A stretch of DNA of 41,601 bases. Origin: Marmoricola sp. (GTDB taxonomy: Bacteria; Actinomycetota; Actinomycetes; Propionibacteriales; Nocardioidaceae). The position numbers were made by a program, and so were the translations under genes. Positions within the stretch are counted from its first letter, which is position 1; each line of letters begins with the position of its first letter. Below, in pieces: positions 9,822-19,757 of the stretch. The DNA lies in the NCBI RefSeq assembly GCF_025965215.1, contig NZ_JAOPXI010000024.1, forward strand, positions 1-41,601. The letters are read 5' to 3'. A model generated the notes under the pieces. It was not told the origin of the DNA. It worked only from the letters and a program-made list of their open reading frames with translations, and did no database searches.

Positions 9822-11155
9822 GGGTTCTTCTCCTGGGTGGGGGCGATGCTGGGTCTGAGGTCTTCGGCCGGCGGCGTCCAGGTGGCCGGGTCCACCGGCA
9901 CCTGGTCGCCGCTGCGGATGTCCTTCATCTGGGGACCGTCCGCGGTAGAGAACAGAACGTACGGGATGCCCCGCCGCTCGGCGTACCGGATTTGCTTGCC
10001 GAACCTCTGGGCACTCGCCGACACCTCGCACGGAACGCCGTTGGCGCGCAGTTGCGTTGCCAGCGCATCGCTGGCCGATCGCGACTCCTCGTCGCTGAGC
10101 GCGACCAGGACTGCGCTCGGCACGGTGCGGTTGGCCGTCAGGCCGCCCGCGACGAGCGAGATGACGACCCGGGAGAGCCCGAAGGAGATCCCCACCCCGG
10201 GGTAGGTGGTCGTCCCGTCGCTCGCGAGGCGGTCGTACCGGCCCCCAGAGCAGATCGACCCGAGCTGGTCGTAGCCCGCCAACCGGGTCTCGAAGACCGT
10301 GCCGGTGTAGTAGTCCAGCCCGCGCGCGATGCGGAGATCGGCGACGACGTCCACGCCGTCGATGCCCTGGCAGCCCTCGACGACCTGCGCCAGCTCGTCG
10401 AGACCCTCGACGAGCAGGGGGTGCGAGACACCGAGTCCGTTGACCTGGCTCACGAAGGACGAGTCGGTGCTGCGTATCCCCGCCAGGGCAAGTACGGCAC
10501 GCGCCTGCTCCGCGGTCGTCCCGCCCTCGGAGACCAGCAGGTCGCCCAGCTTGTCCGCCGGAACCTTGTCCAGCTTGTCGACGACGCGCATGACGGCCTC
10601 GGTGTCGCTGAGGCCCAGACCGAGGTAGAAACCCTCGAGGACCTTGCGGTTGTTGATCTGCAGCGTCGCCCTCGGGATGGGGAGCGCGGCAAGGGCCTCT
10701 GCCATCACCCGGGCGACTTCGATGTCGTGGTGGAAGGGCAGCTCGCCGGCACCGACGACGTCGATGTCGGCCTGGGTGAACTCGCGGTAGCGCCCCTGCT
10801 GCGGCCGCTCCCCGCGCCACACCTTCTGGATCTGGTACCGCCGGAACGGGAAGTCCAGCTTGCCGGAGTTCTCCAGCACGTACCGGGCGAACGGCACTGT
10901 CAGGTCGAAGTGCAGGCCGAGGCCGGCGTCCTTGCCGCCCTCGTCCTCCTGCAGCCGGCGCAGGACGTAGACCTCCTTGGAGGTCTCCCCCTTGCTGAGC
11001 AGCTGGTCGAGCGGTTCGACCGCGCGAGTCTCGATGTTGGCGAAGCCGTGGAGCTCGAAGGTCCGGGACAGGGTGGCGATGATCTGGGTCTCGGCGAAGC
11101 GCTGCGCAGGCAGCAGCTCGGGATAGCCGCTCAGCGGCGTCGGCTTGGCTGCCAT
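9818..11155 (-). CDS. hisS: Histidyl-tRNA synthetase
   Basis: A 445-residue class II synthetase. Motif 1/2 residues are visible as [13 protein letters not shown] and the histidine-specific motif as [13 protein letters not shown]; the C-terminal anticodon-binding domain begins near [16 protein letters not shown]. The ATG at 11155 shares one base with the stop of the hydrolase gene (TGATG). A GTG one codon upstream is an alternative start. The open frame running further upstream lies inside the hydrolase gene and is not used. The next gene, aspS, overlaps by four bases, so hydrolase, hisS and aspS are translationally coupled. Confidence 0.97.
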   Translation of the reverse strand: MAAKPTPLSGYPELLPAQRFAETQIIATLSRTFELHGFANIETRAVEPLDQLLSKGETSKEVYVLRRLQEDEGGKDAGLGLHFDLTVPFARYVLENSGKLDFPFRRYQIQKVWRGERPQQGRYREFTQADIDVVGAGELPFHHDIEVARVMAEALAALPIPRATLQINNRKVLEGFYLGLGLSDTEAVMRVVDKLDKVPADKLGDLLVSEGGTTAEQARAVLALAGIRSTDSSFVSQVNGLGVSHPLLVEGLDELAQVVEGCQGIDGVDVVADLRIARGLDYYTGTVFETRLAGYDQLGSICSGGRYDRLASDGTTTYPGVGISFGLSRVVISLVAGGLTANRTVPSAVLVALSDEESRSASDALATQLRANGVPCEVSASAQRFGKQIRYAERRGIPYVLFSTADGPQMKDIRSGDQVPVDPATWTPPAEDLRPSIAPTQEKNP

Positions 11156-11865
11156 CACAGTCCCCGGGTGACGTGGCCGACGTCGAGGTCGTCGATCAGG
11201 TCGAGCAGGAACGGATTGGTCGCACGCTCGGCGCCGATCGAGGTCTGCTCGCCGTGCCCCGGAAGGACCACGATGTCGTCGCGCAGCGTGAGCACCTTGG
11301 TACGCAGGCTCTGCATCATCGCCGGGTGGTCGCCGCCGGGCAGGTCGGTGCGCCCGATCGATCCCGCGAAGAGCAGGTCGCCGGAGAAGAGCACCTCCGA
11401 GACGTCCGCCTCCGGGTACGGGGTCCGGAAGGTGATCGAACCCTCGGTGTGGCCAGGCGTGTGGTCGACGACGAACTCCAGGCCGGCGAGCGTGAGCCTC
11501 TGCGCGTCCTCGATCTCGACCACCCTGTCCGGCTCGGCGAACTCGTACTTGCCACCGAGGAGCATCGCGGTCGTCTCCGCCGACATGCCAGCCATCGGAT
11601 TGGCGAGGAGGTGCCGGTCCTTCGGGTGGATATAGGCGGTGGCGTCGTACGTGCCGGCCACCGGCGCCACGCACCACATGTGGTCGACGTGACCGTGCGT
11701 CACCAGGACCGAGACAGGCTTGAGGTTGTGCTCGCGTACGACGGCAGCCACACCCTCTGCGGCGTCCTTGCCCGGGTCGATGACGACGCACTCGGTACCG
11801 GGCCCGGTGGCCACCACGTAGCAGTTGGTCCCCCACGGCCCCGCCGGAAAGCCTGCGATCAGCAC
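11155..11865 (-). CDS. Metallo-beta-lactamase-fold hydrolase (glyoxalase II-like)
   Basis: A 236-residue single-domain hydrolase. The metal motif THGHVDH is intact, and further ligands appear as HTPGHTEGS and FSGDLLF, matching the glyoxalase II / YcbL-like subgroup that hydrolyses thioesters or related substrates. I chose the GTG at 11865: AGGAG stands seven bases upstream and the family core ([14 protein letters not shown]) begins just after it. The open frame extends to 11988 without support. The gene is usually next to hisS in actinobacteria, yet its physiological substrate is unknown. It is divergent from the DUF349 gene across 146 bases. Confidence 0.88.
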   Translation of the reverse strand: MLIAGFPAGPWGTNCYVVATGPGTECVVIDPGKDAAEGVAAVVREHNLKPVSVLVTHGHVDHMWCVAPVAGTYDATAYIHPKDRHLLANPMAGMSAETTAMLLGGKYEFAEPDRVVEIEDAQRLTLAGLEFVVDHTPGHTEGSITFRTPYPEADVSEVLFSGDLLFAGSIGRTDLPGGDHPAMMQSLRTKVLTLRDDIVVLPGHGEQTSIGAERATNPFLLDLIDDLDVGHVTRGL

Positions 11866-11915
11866 TGTGTTACTCCTGCTCCGGGGTCCGACGTTCGGCG
11901 CCCAGCCTACTGTCC

Positions 11916-11945
11916 CTGACCTGCGGGGCTGGTCATGGCTACGAT
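11916..11945 (+). promoter_or_regulatory. Candidate promoter of the DUF349 gene
   Basis: CTGACC (11916-11921) and TACGAT (11940-11945) are separated by 18 bases, a reasonable vegetative sigma factor pattern. They lie in the 146-base divergent gap between the hydrolase (start 11865) and the DUF349 gene (start 12012). On the other strand a TAGGCT at 11910-11905 could be the -10 for the hydrolase-hisS-aspS operon, but its -35 is poor. Confidence 0.35.
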
Positions 11946-12011
11946 GAACCCCGCAGTGGATGCTCGGGTGGAGCATCGGGTTGGACATCGCACGCCGACG
12001 GAGGGGTCACA

Positions 12012-13253
12012 GTGACCGCGCAGGGCAACGAAGGCGCCAGTTTCGGCCGGGTCGACGCAGACGGGACCGTCTACGTCCGCATAGGCGGCCAGGAGCGAGT
12101 CGTCGGGCAGTACCCGGAGGGATCGCCGGAAGAGGCCATGGCCTTCTTCACCAAGCGGTACGACGCACTGGCGTTCGAGGTCCAGCTCCTCGAGCAGCGT
12201 GTCCGCTCCGGCGCGATGTCCCCCGACGAAGCCACGTCCTCGATCACCCGGGTCTCGGCCCAGCTCGCCGAACCACACGCCGTCGGCGACATCACCGCAC
12301 TGATCGGCCGCCTCAACGCTCTCAAGCCCGTCATCGGCCTGCAGCGCGAGCAGCGCCGCGAGGAGCGCAGCAAGCGCGTCGAGGAGTCGCGAGCACGCAA
12401 GACCTCGATCGTCGCCGAGGCCGAGAAGATCGCTGCCGGCACGGACTGGCGCAACGGTGCCAACCGGCTGCGCGACCTGCTCACCGAGTGGAAGGAACTT
12501 CCCCGGCTCGAGAAGTCCGCGGACGACGAGCTGTGGCACCGGTTCTCCAGCGCGCGAACCACCTACACCCGGGCCCGCAAGGCGCACTTCGCGGTGGTCT
12601 CCGAGCAGCGTGACAGTGCACGCGTGGTCAAGGAGCGCCTGGTCAAGGAGGCCGAGGCGCTCTCCGACTCGACCGACTGGGCAGGCACGTCGACCAAGTA
12701 CCGCAACCTGATGTCGGAGTGGAAGGCGGCCGGCCCGGCTCCGAAGGACATCGACGATGCACTCTGGAAGCGATTCCGGGGAGCCCAGGACGTGTTCTTC
12801 GGCGCCCGCGACGCTGCCAATGCTGAGCTCGACCAGGAATTCGCCGCGAACGCCGAGGTGAAGAAGGCGCTCCTGGTCGAAGCCGAGGCACTGCTCCCGG
12901 TCACCGATCTGACCGCGGCCAAGAAAGCCTTCCGTGACATCTCCGAACGCTGGGACGCGGCAGGCAAGGTGCCGCGTGACGACATGAAGACCCTCGAGGG
13001 GCGGATCCGCAAGGTCGAGCAGGAGATCCGCGGCCTCGAGGACGCGCAGTGGAAGAAGTCGGACCCGGAGAAGTCCGCTCGCGCCGACGGCATGGTCGGG
13101 CAGCTCCAGGACGCGATCGCCAAGATCGAGGCTGACCTGGAGAAGGCGAAGGCATCAGGAAACGACAAGAAGGTCCGAGACCTCGAGGAGAACCTCGAGT
13201 CACGGCGGACCTTCCTGGAGATGGCGAAGAAGACGGCGTCCGAGTTCAGTTGA
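12012..13253 (+). CDS. DUF349 domain protein, helical
   Basis: A 413-residue, charged, mostly helical cytoplasmic protein. It has three DUF349-like repeats: NRLRDLLTEWKELPR...ELWHRFSSAR (about 150-195), KYRNLMSEWKAAGP...ALWKRFRGAQ (about 228-270) and KKAFRDISERWDAAGK (about 305-345). A C-terminal coiled coil ends the protein. The LW-RF motif recurs in the first two repeats. The family is common in actinobacteria next to rel or hisS, and its biochemical role is not established. The GTG start has GGAGGGG upstream. It is the only complete plus-strand gene of size in the window and converges on rel. Confidence 0.88.
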   Translation: MTAQGNEGASFGRVDADGTVYVRIGGQERVVGQYPEGSPEEAMAFFTKRYDALAFEVQLLEQRVRSGAMSPDEATSSITRVSAQLAEPHAVGDITALIGRLNALKPVIGLQREQRREERSKRVEESRARKTSIVAEAEKIAAGTDWRNGANRLRDLLTEWKELPRLEKSADDELWHRFSSARTTYTRARKAHFAVVSEQRDSARVVKERLVKEAEALSDSTDWAGTSTKYRNLMSEWKAAGPAPKDIDDALWKRFRGAQDVFFGARDAANAELDQEFAANAEVKKALLVEAEALLPVTDLTAAKKAFRDISERWDAAGKVPRDDMKTLEGRIRKVEQEIRGLEDAQWKKSDPEKSARADGMVGQLQDAIAKIEADLEKAKASGNDKKVRDLEENLESRRTFLEMAKKTASEFS

Positions 13254-13286
13254 TCAAGGACGCGGCGTAGTTGCGCGCTGAGGTCG

Positions 13287-13311
13287 CCACGTCTCGGCAA
13301 GCTCGATGACC
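13287..13311. repeat. REP-like intergenic element, single arm
   Basis: A 25-base unit in the convergent gap between the DUF349 gene and rel. Its minus-strand reading is GGTCATCGAGCTTGCCGAGA followed by CGTGG. It matches both arms of the inverted pair at 34598-34647 at most positions. Read this way it resembles the GGT-GTCGAGCTTG-CGAGACC type of intergenic repeat I know from Nocardioides and related genomes. No separate terminator is seen in the 102-base gap. Confidence 0.5.
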
Positions 13312-13355
13312 GCCGCTCGCCGCCCTGCGCTTGATACTGGCCGCAGCGGCAGACG

Positions 13356-15752
13356 TCAATGGGTCACGCGGTACGCGTCGAACACGCCGTCGATGCTGCG
13401 CACGGCCTTGAGGATGGCTCCCAGGTGCTTGGGATCCCCCATCTCGAAGGTGAACTTGCTCTTCGCGACCCGGTCGCGACTGGTGTTCAGGGACGCCGAG
13501 AGGATGTTCACGTGCTGGTCGGAGAGGACCAGGGTGATGTCGGAGAGCAACCGCGCCCGGTCGAGTGCCTCGACCATGATCTGCACGAGGAACGTCGACG
13601 TCGACGTCGGGGCCCACTCCACGTCGACGAGACGTTCGGGCTGGCCGAGCAGCGAGGACGCGTTGGTGCAGTCCTTGCGATGGACCGAGACCCCGGAACC
13701 ACGGGTCACGAACCCGAGGATCTCGTCGCCCGGGACCGGCGTGCAGCACTTCGCGAGCTTCACCAGGACGTCAGAGGCGCCCATCACGATGATGCCGGAG
13801 TCGCCCGCTGTCTTCTGCGGACGGCGCGGGCGGGTGATGGTGACGGTCTCGGCCAGGTCCTCGGCTGCGCCGTCTGTCCCGCCGAAGACCTCGATGACCT
13901 TGCGCACCACCGTCTGCGCCGCGAGATTGCCTTCGCCGACCGAGGCGTAGAGCGCCGAGACGTCGGCGAGCCGGAGCTCGTGGGCGACCTGCGTCAGCGA
14001 GTCGTGGGTCATCACCCTCTTGAGCGACACACCCTCTTTGCGCATCAGCCGGGCGATCTGGTCCTTGCCCTGCTCGATGGCCTCCTCGCGGCGCTCCTTG
14101 GTGAACCAGTGCCGGATCTTGCTGCGCGCACGCGGCGACTTCACGAACCCGAGCCAGTCCCGGCTCGGTCCAGCGTTCGGCGACTTGGAGGTGAAGACCT
14201 CGACCACGTCACCGTGCTCGAGGCTCGACTCCAGGGGCACCAGTCGTCCGTTGACCCGGGCCCCGATGGTGTGGTGGCCGACCTCGGTGTGGATCGCGTA
14301 GGCGAAGTCGATCGGCGTCGAGGACGTCGGCAGGCCGATCACGTCGCCGCGCGGCGTGAAGACGTAGACCTCGGCGGCGTTGATCTCGAAGCGCAGCGAC
14401 TCGAGGAACTCGCCCGGATCCTCCACCTCGTTCTGCCAGTCCAGCAGCTGGCGCACCCAGGGCATGTCGTTGGACGCCGTCTCGGCGAGGGTCTTGTCGG
14501 TGTCGACCCCGGAGCTGACGTCCTCCTTGTACTTCCAGTGCGCGGCCACGCCGTACTCGGCGCGGCGGTGCATCGCGAAGGTCCGGATCTGCATCTCCAC
14601 GGCCTTGCCCGAGGGACCGATGACGGTGGTGTGCAGGGACTGGTACATGTTGAACTTCGGCATCGCGACGAAGTCCTTGAACCGGCCCGGAATCGGGTTC
14701 CAGCGGTTGTGCAGCACGCCGAGCACGCCGTAGCAGTCCTGATCCTCCTCGACCAGGATCCGGATGCCGACCAGATCGTAGATGTCGCTGAAGTCCCGGC
14801 CGCCGTGGATCATCTTCTGGTAGATCGAGTAGTAGTGCTTGGGGCGCCCGGTCACGCGGGCCTTGATCTTCGAGGTCTTCAGGTCCGCCTCGACCACCGA
14901 GATGACCTGGCGCATGAACTGGTCGCGCGAGGGCGAACGGTCGGCGACCATCCGGACGATCTCGTCGTAGATCTTCGGGTGCAGGGTCGCGAACGCCAGG
15001 TCTTCGAGCTCCCACTTGATGGTGTTCATGCCGAGTCGATGCGCCAGCGGCGCGAAGATCTCCAGCGTCTCGCGCGACTTGCGCTCCTGCGTCTCGGCCT
15101 TGACGTAGCGCAGCGTCCGCATGTTGTGAAGCCGGTCGGCGAGCTTGATGACCAGCACCCGGATGTCGCGGCTCATCGCGACGATCATCTTGCGGATGGT
15201 CTCCGACTGCGCCGAGTCACCGTACTTGACCTTGTCGAGCTTGGTGACGCCGTCGACCAGCAGGGCGACCTCGTCGCCGAAATCCTTGCGCAGCTGCTCG
15301 AGCGTGTACGGCGTGTCCTCGACCGTGTCGTGCAGCAGCGAGGCCACCAGCGTCGGCTCGGTCATGCCGATGTCGGCCAGGATCGTGGTCACCGCGAGCG
15401 GATGGGTGATGTAGGGGTCCCCGCTCTTGCGCATCTGTCCGCGGTGGTGGAGCTCGGCCGTGGCGTAGGCACGTTCGAGCAACCCCAGGTCGGCCTTCGG
15501 GTGGTTGGCCCGTACGGCGCGGAAGAGCGGCTCCAGCTCGGGGTTCCCCACCTGCTTGCTCGTCCCGATCCGGGCCAGCCGGGCACGCACGCCTCGTCCC
15601 CCGGTCAGCGCCGGGCCCGCTGGTGCGGCCGCCTCGGCCGCGACAGCCGGGGTCGGTTCCTTCTCGAGCACTGGCTCGGGACGTTGCTCCGCGCCGGTAT
15701 CGATGACAGGCGCGACCGGAACCGCCTCTGCGATCACCCGTTCCTCCGCCAT
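13356..15752 (-). CDS. relA: Bifunctional (p)ppGpp synthetase/hydrolase (RelA/SpoT, Rel)
   Basis: A 798-residue long RSH enzyme that makes and degrades the stringent-response alarmone. The HD hydrolase domain has HDTVEDT (about residue 141) and looks active. The synthetase domain follows ([31 protein letters not shown]). Then come a TGS domain ([34 protein letters not shown]), a zinc-finger-like helical part with the [10 protein letters not shown] motif, and a C-terminal ACT domain. The first 60 residues are Pro/Ala/Glu-rich and probably disordered. Actinobacteria normally carry this single bifunctional enzyme. It is downstream of apt with a 44-base gap and faces the convergent DUF349 gene. 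Confidence 0.97.
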   Translation of the reverse strand: MAEERVIAEAVPVAPVIDTGAEQRPEPVLEKEPTPAVAAEAAAPAGPALTGGRGVRARLARIGTSKQVGNPELEPLFRAVRANHPKADLGLLERAYATAELHHRGQMRKSGDPYITHPLAVTTILADIGMTEPTLVASLLHDTVEDTPYTLEQLRKDFGDEVALLVDGVTKLDKVKYGDSAQSETIRKMIVAMSRDIRVLVIKLADRLHNMRTLRYVKAETQERKSRETLEIFAPLAHRLGMNTIKWELEDLAFATLHPKIYDEIVRMVADRSPSRDQFMRQVISVVEADLKTSKIKARVTGRPKHYYSIYQKMIHGGRDFSDIYDLVGIRILVEEDQDCYGVLGVLHNRWNPIPGRFKDFVAMPKFNMYQSLHTTVIGPSGKAVEMQIRTFAMHRRAEYGVAAHWKYKEDVSSGVDTDKTLAETASNDMPWVRQLLDWQNEVEDPGEFLESLRFEINAAEVYVFTPRGDVIGLPTSSTPIDFAYAIHTEVGHHTIGARVNGRLVPLESSLEHGDVVEVFTSKSPNAGPSRDWLGFVKSPRARSKIRHWFTKERREEAIEQGKDQIARLMRKEGVSLKRVMTHDSLTQVAHELRLADVSALYASVGEGNLAAQTVVRKVIEVFGGTDGAAEDLAETVTITRPRRPQKTAGDSGIIVMGASDVLVKLAKCCTPVPGDEILGFVTRGSGVSVHRKDCTNASSLLGQPERLVDVEWAPTSTSTFLVQIMVEALDRARLLSDITLVLSDQHVNILSASLNTSRDRVAKSKFTFEMGDPKHLGAILKAVRSIDGVFDAYRVTH

Positions 15753-15796
15753 CGCACCAGTCTAGTCGCGGGGCAGCGAGCGTGGGCCCGAGAGCG

Positions 15797-16342
15797 TCAG
15801 AGGGTGCGCAGCGCCAGCAGATCGAGGCCGTCGAGCGCATCGCGCCCATGCAGGAACGAGAGCTCCATGAGCACGGCGAGCGCGTGCACTCCCGCACCGC
15901 ACCGCTCGACGAGCTGAACGGTCGCCGCAGCAGTGCCCCCCGTGGCCAGCACGTCGTCGACGAGGAGGACCCGCTCCCCCGGCTTGATCGCATCGGTGTG
16001 CAGCTCCAGGATCGCCTCGCCGTACTCGAGGGCGTAGCTCACGGAGTAGGTGGCCGACGGGAGCTTGCCGGGCTTGCGCACCGGCACGAAGCCCACCCCG
16101 AGTGCGAGCGCGACGGGCGCGGCCAGGATGAAGCCACGCGCCTCCATCCCGATCACCGCATCGACGACGGTGTTGCCGGCCCCGTCGCGACCGGCATCGG
16201 CGAGCCCGTCGATGACCGCTTCGAAACCCTCGTGATCAGCCAGCAGCGGCGTGATGTCCTTGAACGTCACCCCGGGCTTGGGAAAGTCCGGGACGTCGCG
16301 AATCAGCCGGTCGAACAGTGCGTCGAAGTCCGGACGGGTCAC
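15797..16342 (-). CDS. apt: Adenine phosphoribosyltransferase
   Basis: A 181-residue purine salvage enzyme converting adenine and PRPP to AMP. The PRPP-binding motif is [14 protein letters not shown], and the start region [17 protein letters not shown] is diagnostic for Apt. Length is normal. The GTG start overlaps the secF stop by four bases (GTGA). The secD-secF-apt-rel order is classic for actinobacteria, linking salvage and nucleotide signalling in one transcript. Confidence 0.96.
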   Translation of the reverse strand: MTRPDFDALFDRLIRDVPDFPKPGVTFKDITPLLADHEGFEAVIDGLADAGRDGAGNTVVDAVIGMEARGFILAAPVALALGVGFVPVRKPGKLPSATYSVSYALEYGEAILELHTDAIKPGERVLLVDDVLATGGTAAATVQLVERCGAGVHALAVLMELSFLHGRDALDGLDLLALRTL

Positions 16343-17568
16343 TTGCCGCGCTTCGATCGGGGCTGCCGGGTCGGCTGCGGCCGCTGTGCGGACCCGGACT
16401 GCTCGACCGGAGCCTTCGGCTCGGGCATTGTCCGGCCACTACCGCTGGCTTCCGGTCGCGGCGCGGGTCGCGGCTCACGCAGCGCGGCGTCGTCCTCGTC
16501 GGCGGCGCCACCACCGATCACCGGGCCGTCACGTAGCGGCAGGTCCTCGGTGAACGACGGAACGCTGGCGTACCGATCGGCATCCCGCTTCATCCGCGCC
16601 TTGGCCCGGCGGTCCTGCTCGGTGATCTCCTGCTCTCGCGCCTTCAGCTGCACCAGCAACGGGGTGGCGATGAAGATCGACGAGTAGGCACCTGCTGCCA
16701 TACCGACGAACAGGGCGAGGGCGAGGTCCTTGAGCGGACCCGAGCCGAGCTGGAAGACGCCGACGTAGAGCAGGGCACCGACCGGCAGCAGCGCGACGAA
16801 CGACGTGTTCACCGAGCGCACCAGGGTCTGGTTCACCGCGAGGTTGGCCAGCTGGGAGTAGGTACGCCTGCTCTGGCGGAGGTTCTTGGTGTTCTCTCGG
16901 ATCTTGTCGAACACCACGACCGTGTCGTACAGCGAGAAACCAAGGATGGTCAGGATTCCGGTGACCGTCGCAGGCGTCACCTGGAAGCCGGACAGGGCAT
17001 AGACACCCACCGTGATCACCAGGTCGTGAGCCAGTGCCACGAGGGCCGCGATCGACATCTTCCACTCGCGGAAGTAGCCCCAGATGAACAGCGCCACCAG
17101 GATCAGGAAGACGATCAGGCCGGTCAGCGCCCGGTGGGCGACGTCGCTGCCCCAGCTCGCCCCGACCTCCTGGGCAGAGATCGTGCTCTGCGGGACTCCC
17201 ACAGCCTTGGCGATGGCCGCGGACACGGTGTTGGCGTCCTCGGTCGTCATCGTCTCGGTCGTGATGTTGATGCCCTTGGGCTCCGTGCTCACGATCGGGT
17301 TGGCAGCCTGCTTGATCCCGGTTGCCGCGGCGGCGTTGCGGATCTTGTTGGCGTTGGTCTCGTTGGCTTGCGACGAAGGCAGCGAGACGGTGTACTCGAC
17401 GCCGCCCTTGAACTCGATGCCCAGGTTGAGTCCCTTGACCAGGAGCCCGCTGAGCGAGGCCGCCACGATGACGCCGGAGACCAGGTACCAAAGCCACTTG
17501 CGGCCGACGAAGTCGACCGAGACCTTGCCCTCGTAGAGGTCGTTGCCGAGTCTGCTGAACTTGCCCAT
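16339..17568 (-). CDS. secF: Protein translocase subunit SecF
   Basis: A 409-residue membrane protein that partners SecD and uses the proton motive force to help SecYEG-exported proteins leave the membrane. Six membrane helices are expected, with the first after [18 protein letters not shown]. The conserved [10 protein letters not shown] (P4 domain start) and [20 protein letters not shown] motifs are present. The last 90 or so residues form a Pro/Arg-rich cytoplasmic tail typical of actinobacterial SecF. The ATG at 17568 shares one base with the secD stop (TGATG); the frame extending upstream lies within secD and is not used. Confidence 0.96.
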   Translation of the reverse strand: MGKFSRLGNDLYEGKVSVDFVGRKWLWYLVSGVIVAASLSGLLVKGLNLGIEFKGGVEYTVSLPSSQANETNANKIRNAAAATGIKQAANPIVSTEPKGINITTETMTTEDANTVSAAIAKAVGVPQSTISAQEVGASWGSDVAHRALTGLIVFLILVALFIWGYFREWKMSIAALVALAHDLVITVGVYALSGFQVTPATVTGILTILGFSLYDTVVVFDKIRENTKNLRQSRRTYSQLANLAVNQTLVRSVNTSFVALLPVGALLYVGVFQLGSGPLKDLALALFVGMAAGAYSSIFIATPLLVQLKAREQEITEQDRRAKARMKRDADRYASVPSFTEDLPLRDGPVIGGGAADEDDAALREPRPAPRPEASGSGRTMPEPKAPVEQSGSAQRPQPTRQPRSKRGK

Positions 17569-19307
17569 CAGACAGTGCCTCCTGCGAGTCGCCGGACCGA
17601 CGGTGGGCCGTCGATGCCGAGGGTCTCCTCCGAGAGCCCCGACCACTTCCCACCGGTGTTGAAGTACGGGCGCCGCGCCAGCAGCGTCACCGCGGGCTTG
17701 GTGAACCAGAAGAACACCACGAGGTCGATCATGGTGCTGATACCGAGGGCGAACGCGAACCCGCGCACCACCCCGATGGCGAAGATGTAGAGCACGATCG
17801 AGGCCAGCAGCGAGACCGAGTCGGCCGCCAGACAGGTGTTCCGCGCCCGGATCCAGCCTGCCTCGACAGCGACCCGCATCGACTTGCCGAAGCGCATCTC
17901 GTCGCGGATCCGCTCGAAGTAGACGATGAACGAGTCCGCGGTGATACCCACCGCCACGATGAGGCCCGCGATGCCAGGAAGGGTCAGGGTGAAGCCGGCT
18001 GCCTTGGCCAGGATCAGCACCATTGCGTAGGTCACCCCGCCAGCGACGACCAGCGACGTGATCACGACCAGGCCGAGCCCGCGGTAGTACAGCAAGCAGT
18101 ACAGCATCACGATGATCAGACCGATGATGCCGGCCAGGATGCCGGCCGAGAGCTGGTCACCGGCGAGCGTGGCGCCGATGACCTCGACGCGCGGATCCGG
18201 TTGGAACTTGATCGGCAGGGCGCCGAACTTCAGGGAGTTGGCCAGCGAGCTCGCCGAGGACTCGGTGAAGTTGCCGGTGATCTGCGCGGACCCGTCGTTG
18301 ATGACGCCCTGGAACCCGGGCGCCGAGAGCACCTGTCCGTCGAGCACGATCGCGAACTGTCCGTGGTTGGCGTACAGCGCGCGGCTGATGTCGGCGAACG
18401 TCTGGCGAGCGCCACCCTTCAGGGTGAGATCGACCGCGAACCCGACGCCGTTGGTCGGCACGCCCGAGGACGCGGACCCGAGTGACGTGCCCTCGATGAC
18501 CGCCTCGGACAGCAGGTACTTGTTACCGGAGGAGTCACAGGCGACCAAGGGCTGGTTCGGGTTGTCTGTCTGCTGGACCGAACCCGCGGTCGGGCAGACG
18601 AACTCCGAGAACTTGATCAGCCAGGCCTCGCCGGGATCAGACGCCCAGGCGAGCGGGTTGCTGACCGGTGCGCCCTTGCTCGCTGTCGGAGCCGTCGGCG
18701 TCGCGGTGGGAGTCGGTGTCGGGGTCGCCGTTGGAGTCGCCGACGGGGACGCCTTCGCTGCCGTCCCGGGATTGTGCTTCGCGCTGGCGTAGTCCGGAGC
18801 CGGGCGCGGGTGTGGCGTCGCGGTCTTGGTGGCGGTGGGCGTGGTCGTCGGCGTCGGGGTCCCCGACGGCTTCGCGGTCGGACTCGTGGTCGGACTCGGC
18901 GACGCTGTCGGCTTCGCCGGCAGACCCGAGGCCTCGACCGGCGTACCGCCCGAGCTGGCGACCAGCCGGAACCGCAGCTGCGCGGTGCGCTTGACCTGGT
19001 CAACGAGGTCCTGGCGGTTCTTGCCCGGGATCTCCACGACGACCTGGTTACTGCCCTGCGTGGTCACCTGAGACTCGACGACGCCGCTGCCGTTGACCCG
19101 GGCCTCGATGATGCCCCTGGCCTCGTTGAGGCTGTCGCGGTTCACCCCGTTCCCGGTGGCAGTCAGCGTGATCCTGGTGCCGCCGGACAGGTCGAGCCCG
19201 AGCTGGGGCTTGAACGTGCCGCCCAGCGCAGCCAGCCCGTACAGCACCGCCACTGACATGAAGAAGATCAGCAGGGTGCGTCCCGGGCGGGACGTATTCT
19301 TGGCCAC
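17568..19307 (-). CDS. secD: Protein translocase subunit SecD with Pro/Thr-rich insertion
   Basis: A 579-residue RND-type membrane protein that works with SecF in late protein export. The first helix is followed by GLDLSGGTRI, the hallmark of SecD. The C-terminal helical bundle carries ADSFIVYFERIRDEMR. Between about residues 130 and 213 the periplasmic P1 region is interrupted by two low-complexity blocks rich in Pro, Thr, Ser and Ala (132-167 and 186-210). They probably form an extended linker outside the membrane. Many actinobacterial SecD proteins have a similar insertion of varying length. It starts 14 bases after the yajC stop. Confidence 0.96.
   Translation of the reverse strand: MAKNTSRPGRTLLIFFMSVAVLYGLAALGGTFKPQLGLDLSGGTRITLTATGNGVNRDSLNEARGIIEARVNGSGVVESQVTTQGSNQVVVEIPGKNRQDLVDQVKRTAQLRFRLVASSGGTPVEASGLPAKPTASPSPTTSPTAKPSGTPTPTTTPTATKTATPHPRPAPDYASAKHNPGTAAKASPSATPTATPTPTPTATPTAPTASKGAPVSNPLAWASDPGEAWLIKFSEFVCPTAGSVQQTDNPNQPLVACDSSGNKYLLSEAVIEGTSLGSASSGVPTNGVGFAVDLTLKGGARQTFADISRALYANHGQFAIVLDGQVLSAPGFQGVINDGSAQITGNFTESSASSLANSLKFGALPIKFQPDPRVEVIGATLAGDQLSAGILAGIIGLIIVMLYCLLYYRGLGLVVITSLVVAGGVTYAMVLILAKAAGFTLTLPGIAGLIVAVGITADSFIVYFERIRDEMRFGKSMRVAVEAGWIRARNTCLAADSVSLLASIVLYIFAIGVVRGFAFALGISTMIDLVVFFWFTKPAVTLLARRPYFNTGGKWSGLSEETLGIDGPPSVRRLAGGTV
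18669..18920 (-). repeat. Low-complexity Pro/Thr-coding stretch inside secD
   Basis: Imperfect repeats of codon pairs for Pro-Thr, Ala-Thr and Ser-Pro encode residues about 130-213 of SecD. The DNA shows recurring GTCGG-type triplets on the plus strand (for example GGAGTCGGTGTCGGGGTCG). Such stretches expand and contract by slippage, so the length is expected to vary between strains. Confidence 0.7.
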
Positions 19308-19321
19308 GGTCCAGCGTCTCC

Positions 19322-19627
19322 TCAGTCTTCGGGGTGGTGCTCGTCGGTGGGTTCTGCGGGCGGTTCGGGATCGGGCACGCGCCGTACGACGACCTGGCGG
19401 GCGACGGTGATGACAGTGCCTTCGGCGATCTCGATGCCGAGCCGGTCCTCGCTCACCGAGTGAACCGTGCCGAAGATACCTGCCGAGAGGATCACTTCGT
19501 CGCCGACCTGCACCTCTGCCTGCAATGTCGCGATTCGTCGCTGCTCACGCCGGGTAGGACGGGTGAGGACGACCCAGAGACCCACCAGGGCGACCAGGAA
19601 GATCAGGAACTGCACTGCTGCAGGCAC
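19322..19627 (-). CDS. yajC: Preprotein translocase subunit YajC
   Basis: A 101-residue single-pass membrane protein of the SecDF-YajC complex. It has one N-terminal helix (AVQFLIFLVALVGLWVVL), then RPTRREQRR and the conserved EVQVGDEVILSAGIFGTV segment, and an acidic tail. The GTG start at 19627 has GAGAG about nine bases upstream. It heads the yajC-secD-secF-apt-rel run. A 130-base gap separates it from ruvB, and its promoter may lie there. Confidence 0.93.
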   Translation of the reverse strand: MPAAVQFLIFLVALVGLWVVLTRPTRREQRRIATLQAEVQVGDEVILSAGIFGTVHSVSEDRLGIEIAEGTVITVARQVVVRRVPDPEPPAEPTDEHHPED

Positions 19628-19757
19628 GGGAACGGGCTCTCAGTCGGGATCGTCGTCGGGCAGTGGCGCGCGCTCGCTGTCACGGGCACATTCATCGCGC
19701 ACGGCACCGCCGGTGAAGTGTAACGGGATCCGCCGCACCGCTCCGACCAAGGGAGCG

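Noticed and set aside
8043-10820. Apparent 925-codon fusion of hisS region and aspS
   Set aside because: The upstream third is a wrong-frame reading of hisS. A GTG overlapping the hisS stop gives a normal-length AspRS.
9818-11836. HisS extended upstream into the hydrolase gene
   Set aside because: The extra 227 codons are in the wrong frame of the hydrolase. ATG at 11155 matches the family start.
11866-11988. Longer N-terminus for the metallo-hydrolase
   Set aside because: No ribosome binding site and no similarity to the family; the GTG at 11865 has both support points.
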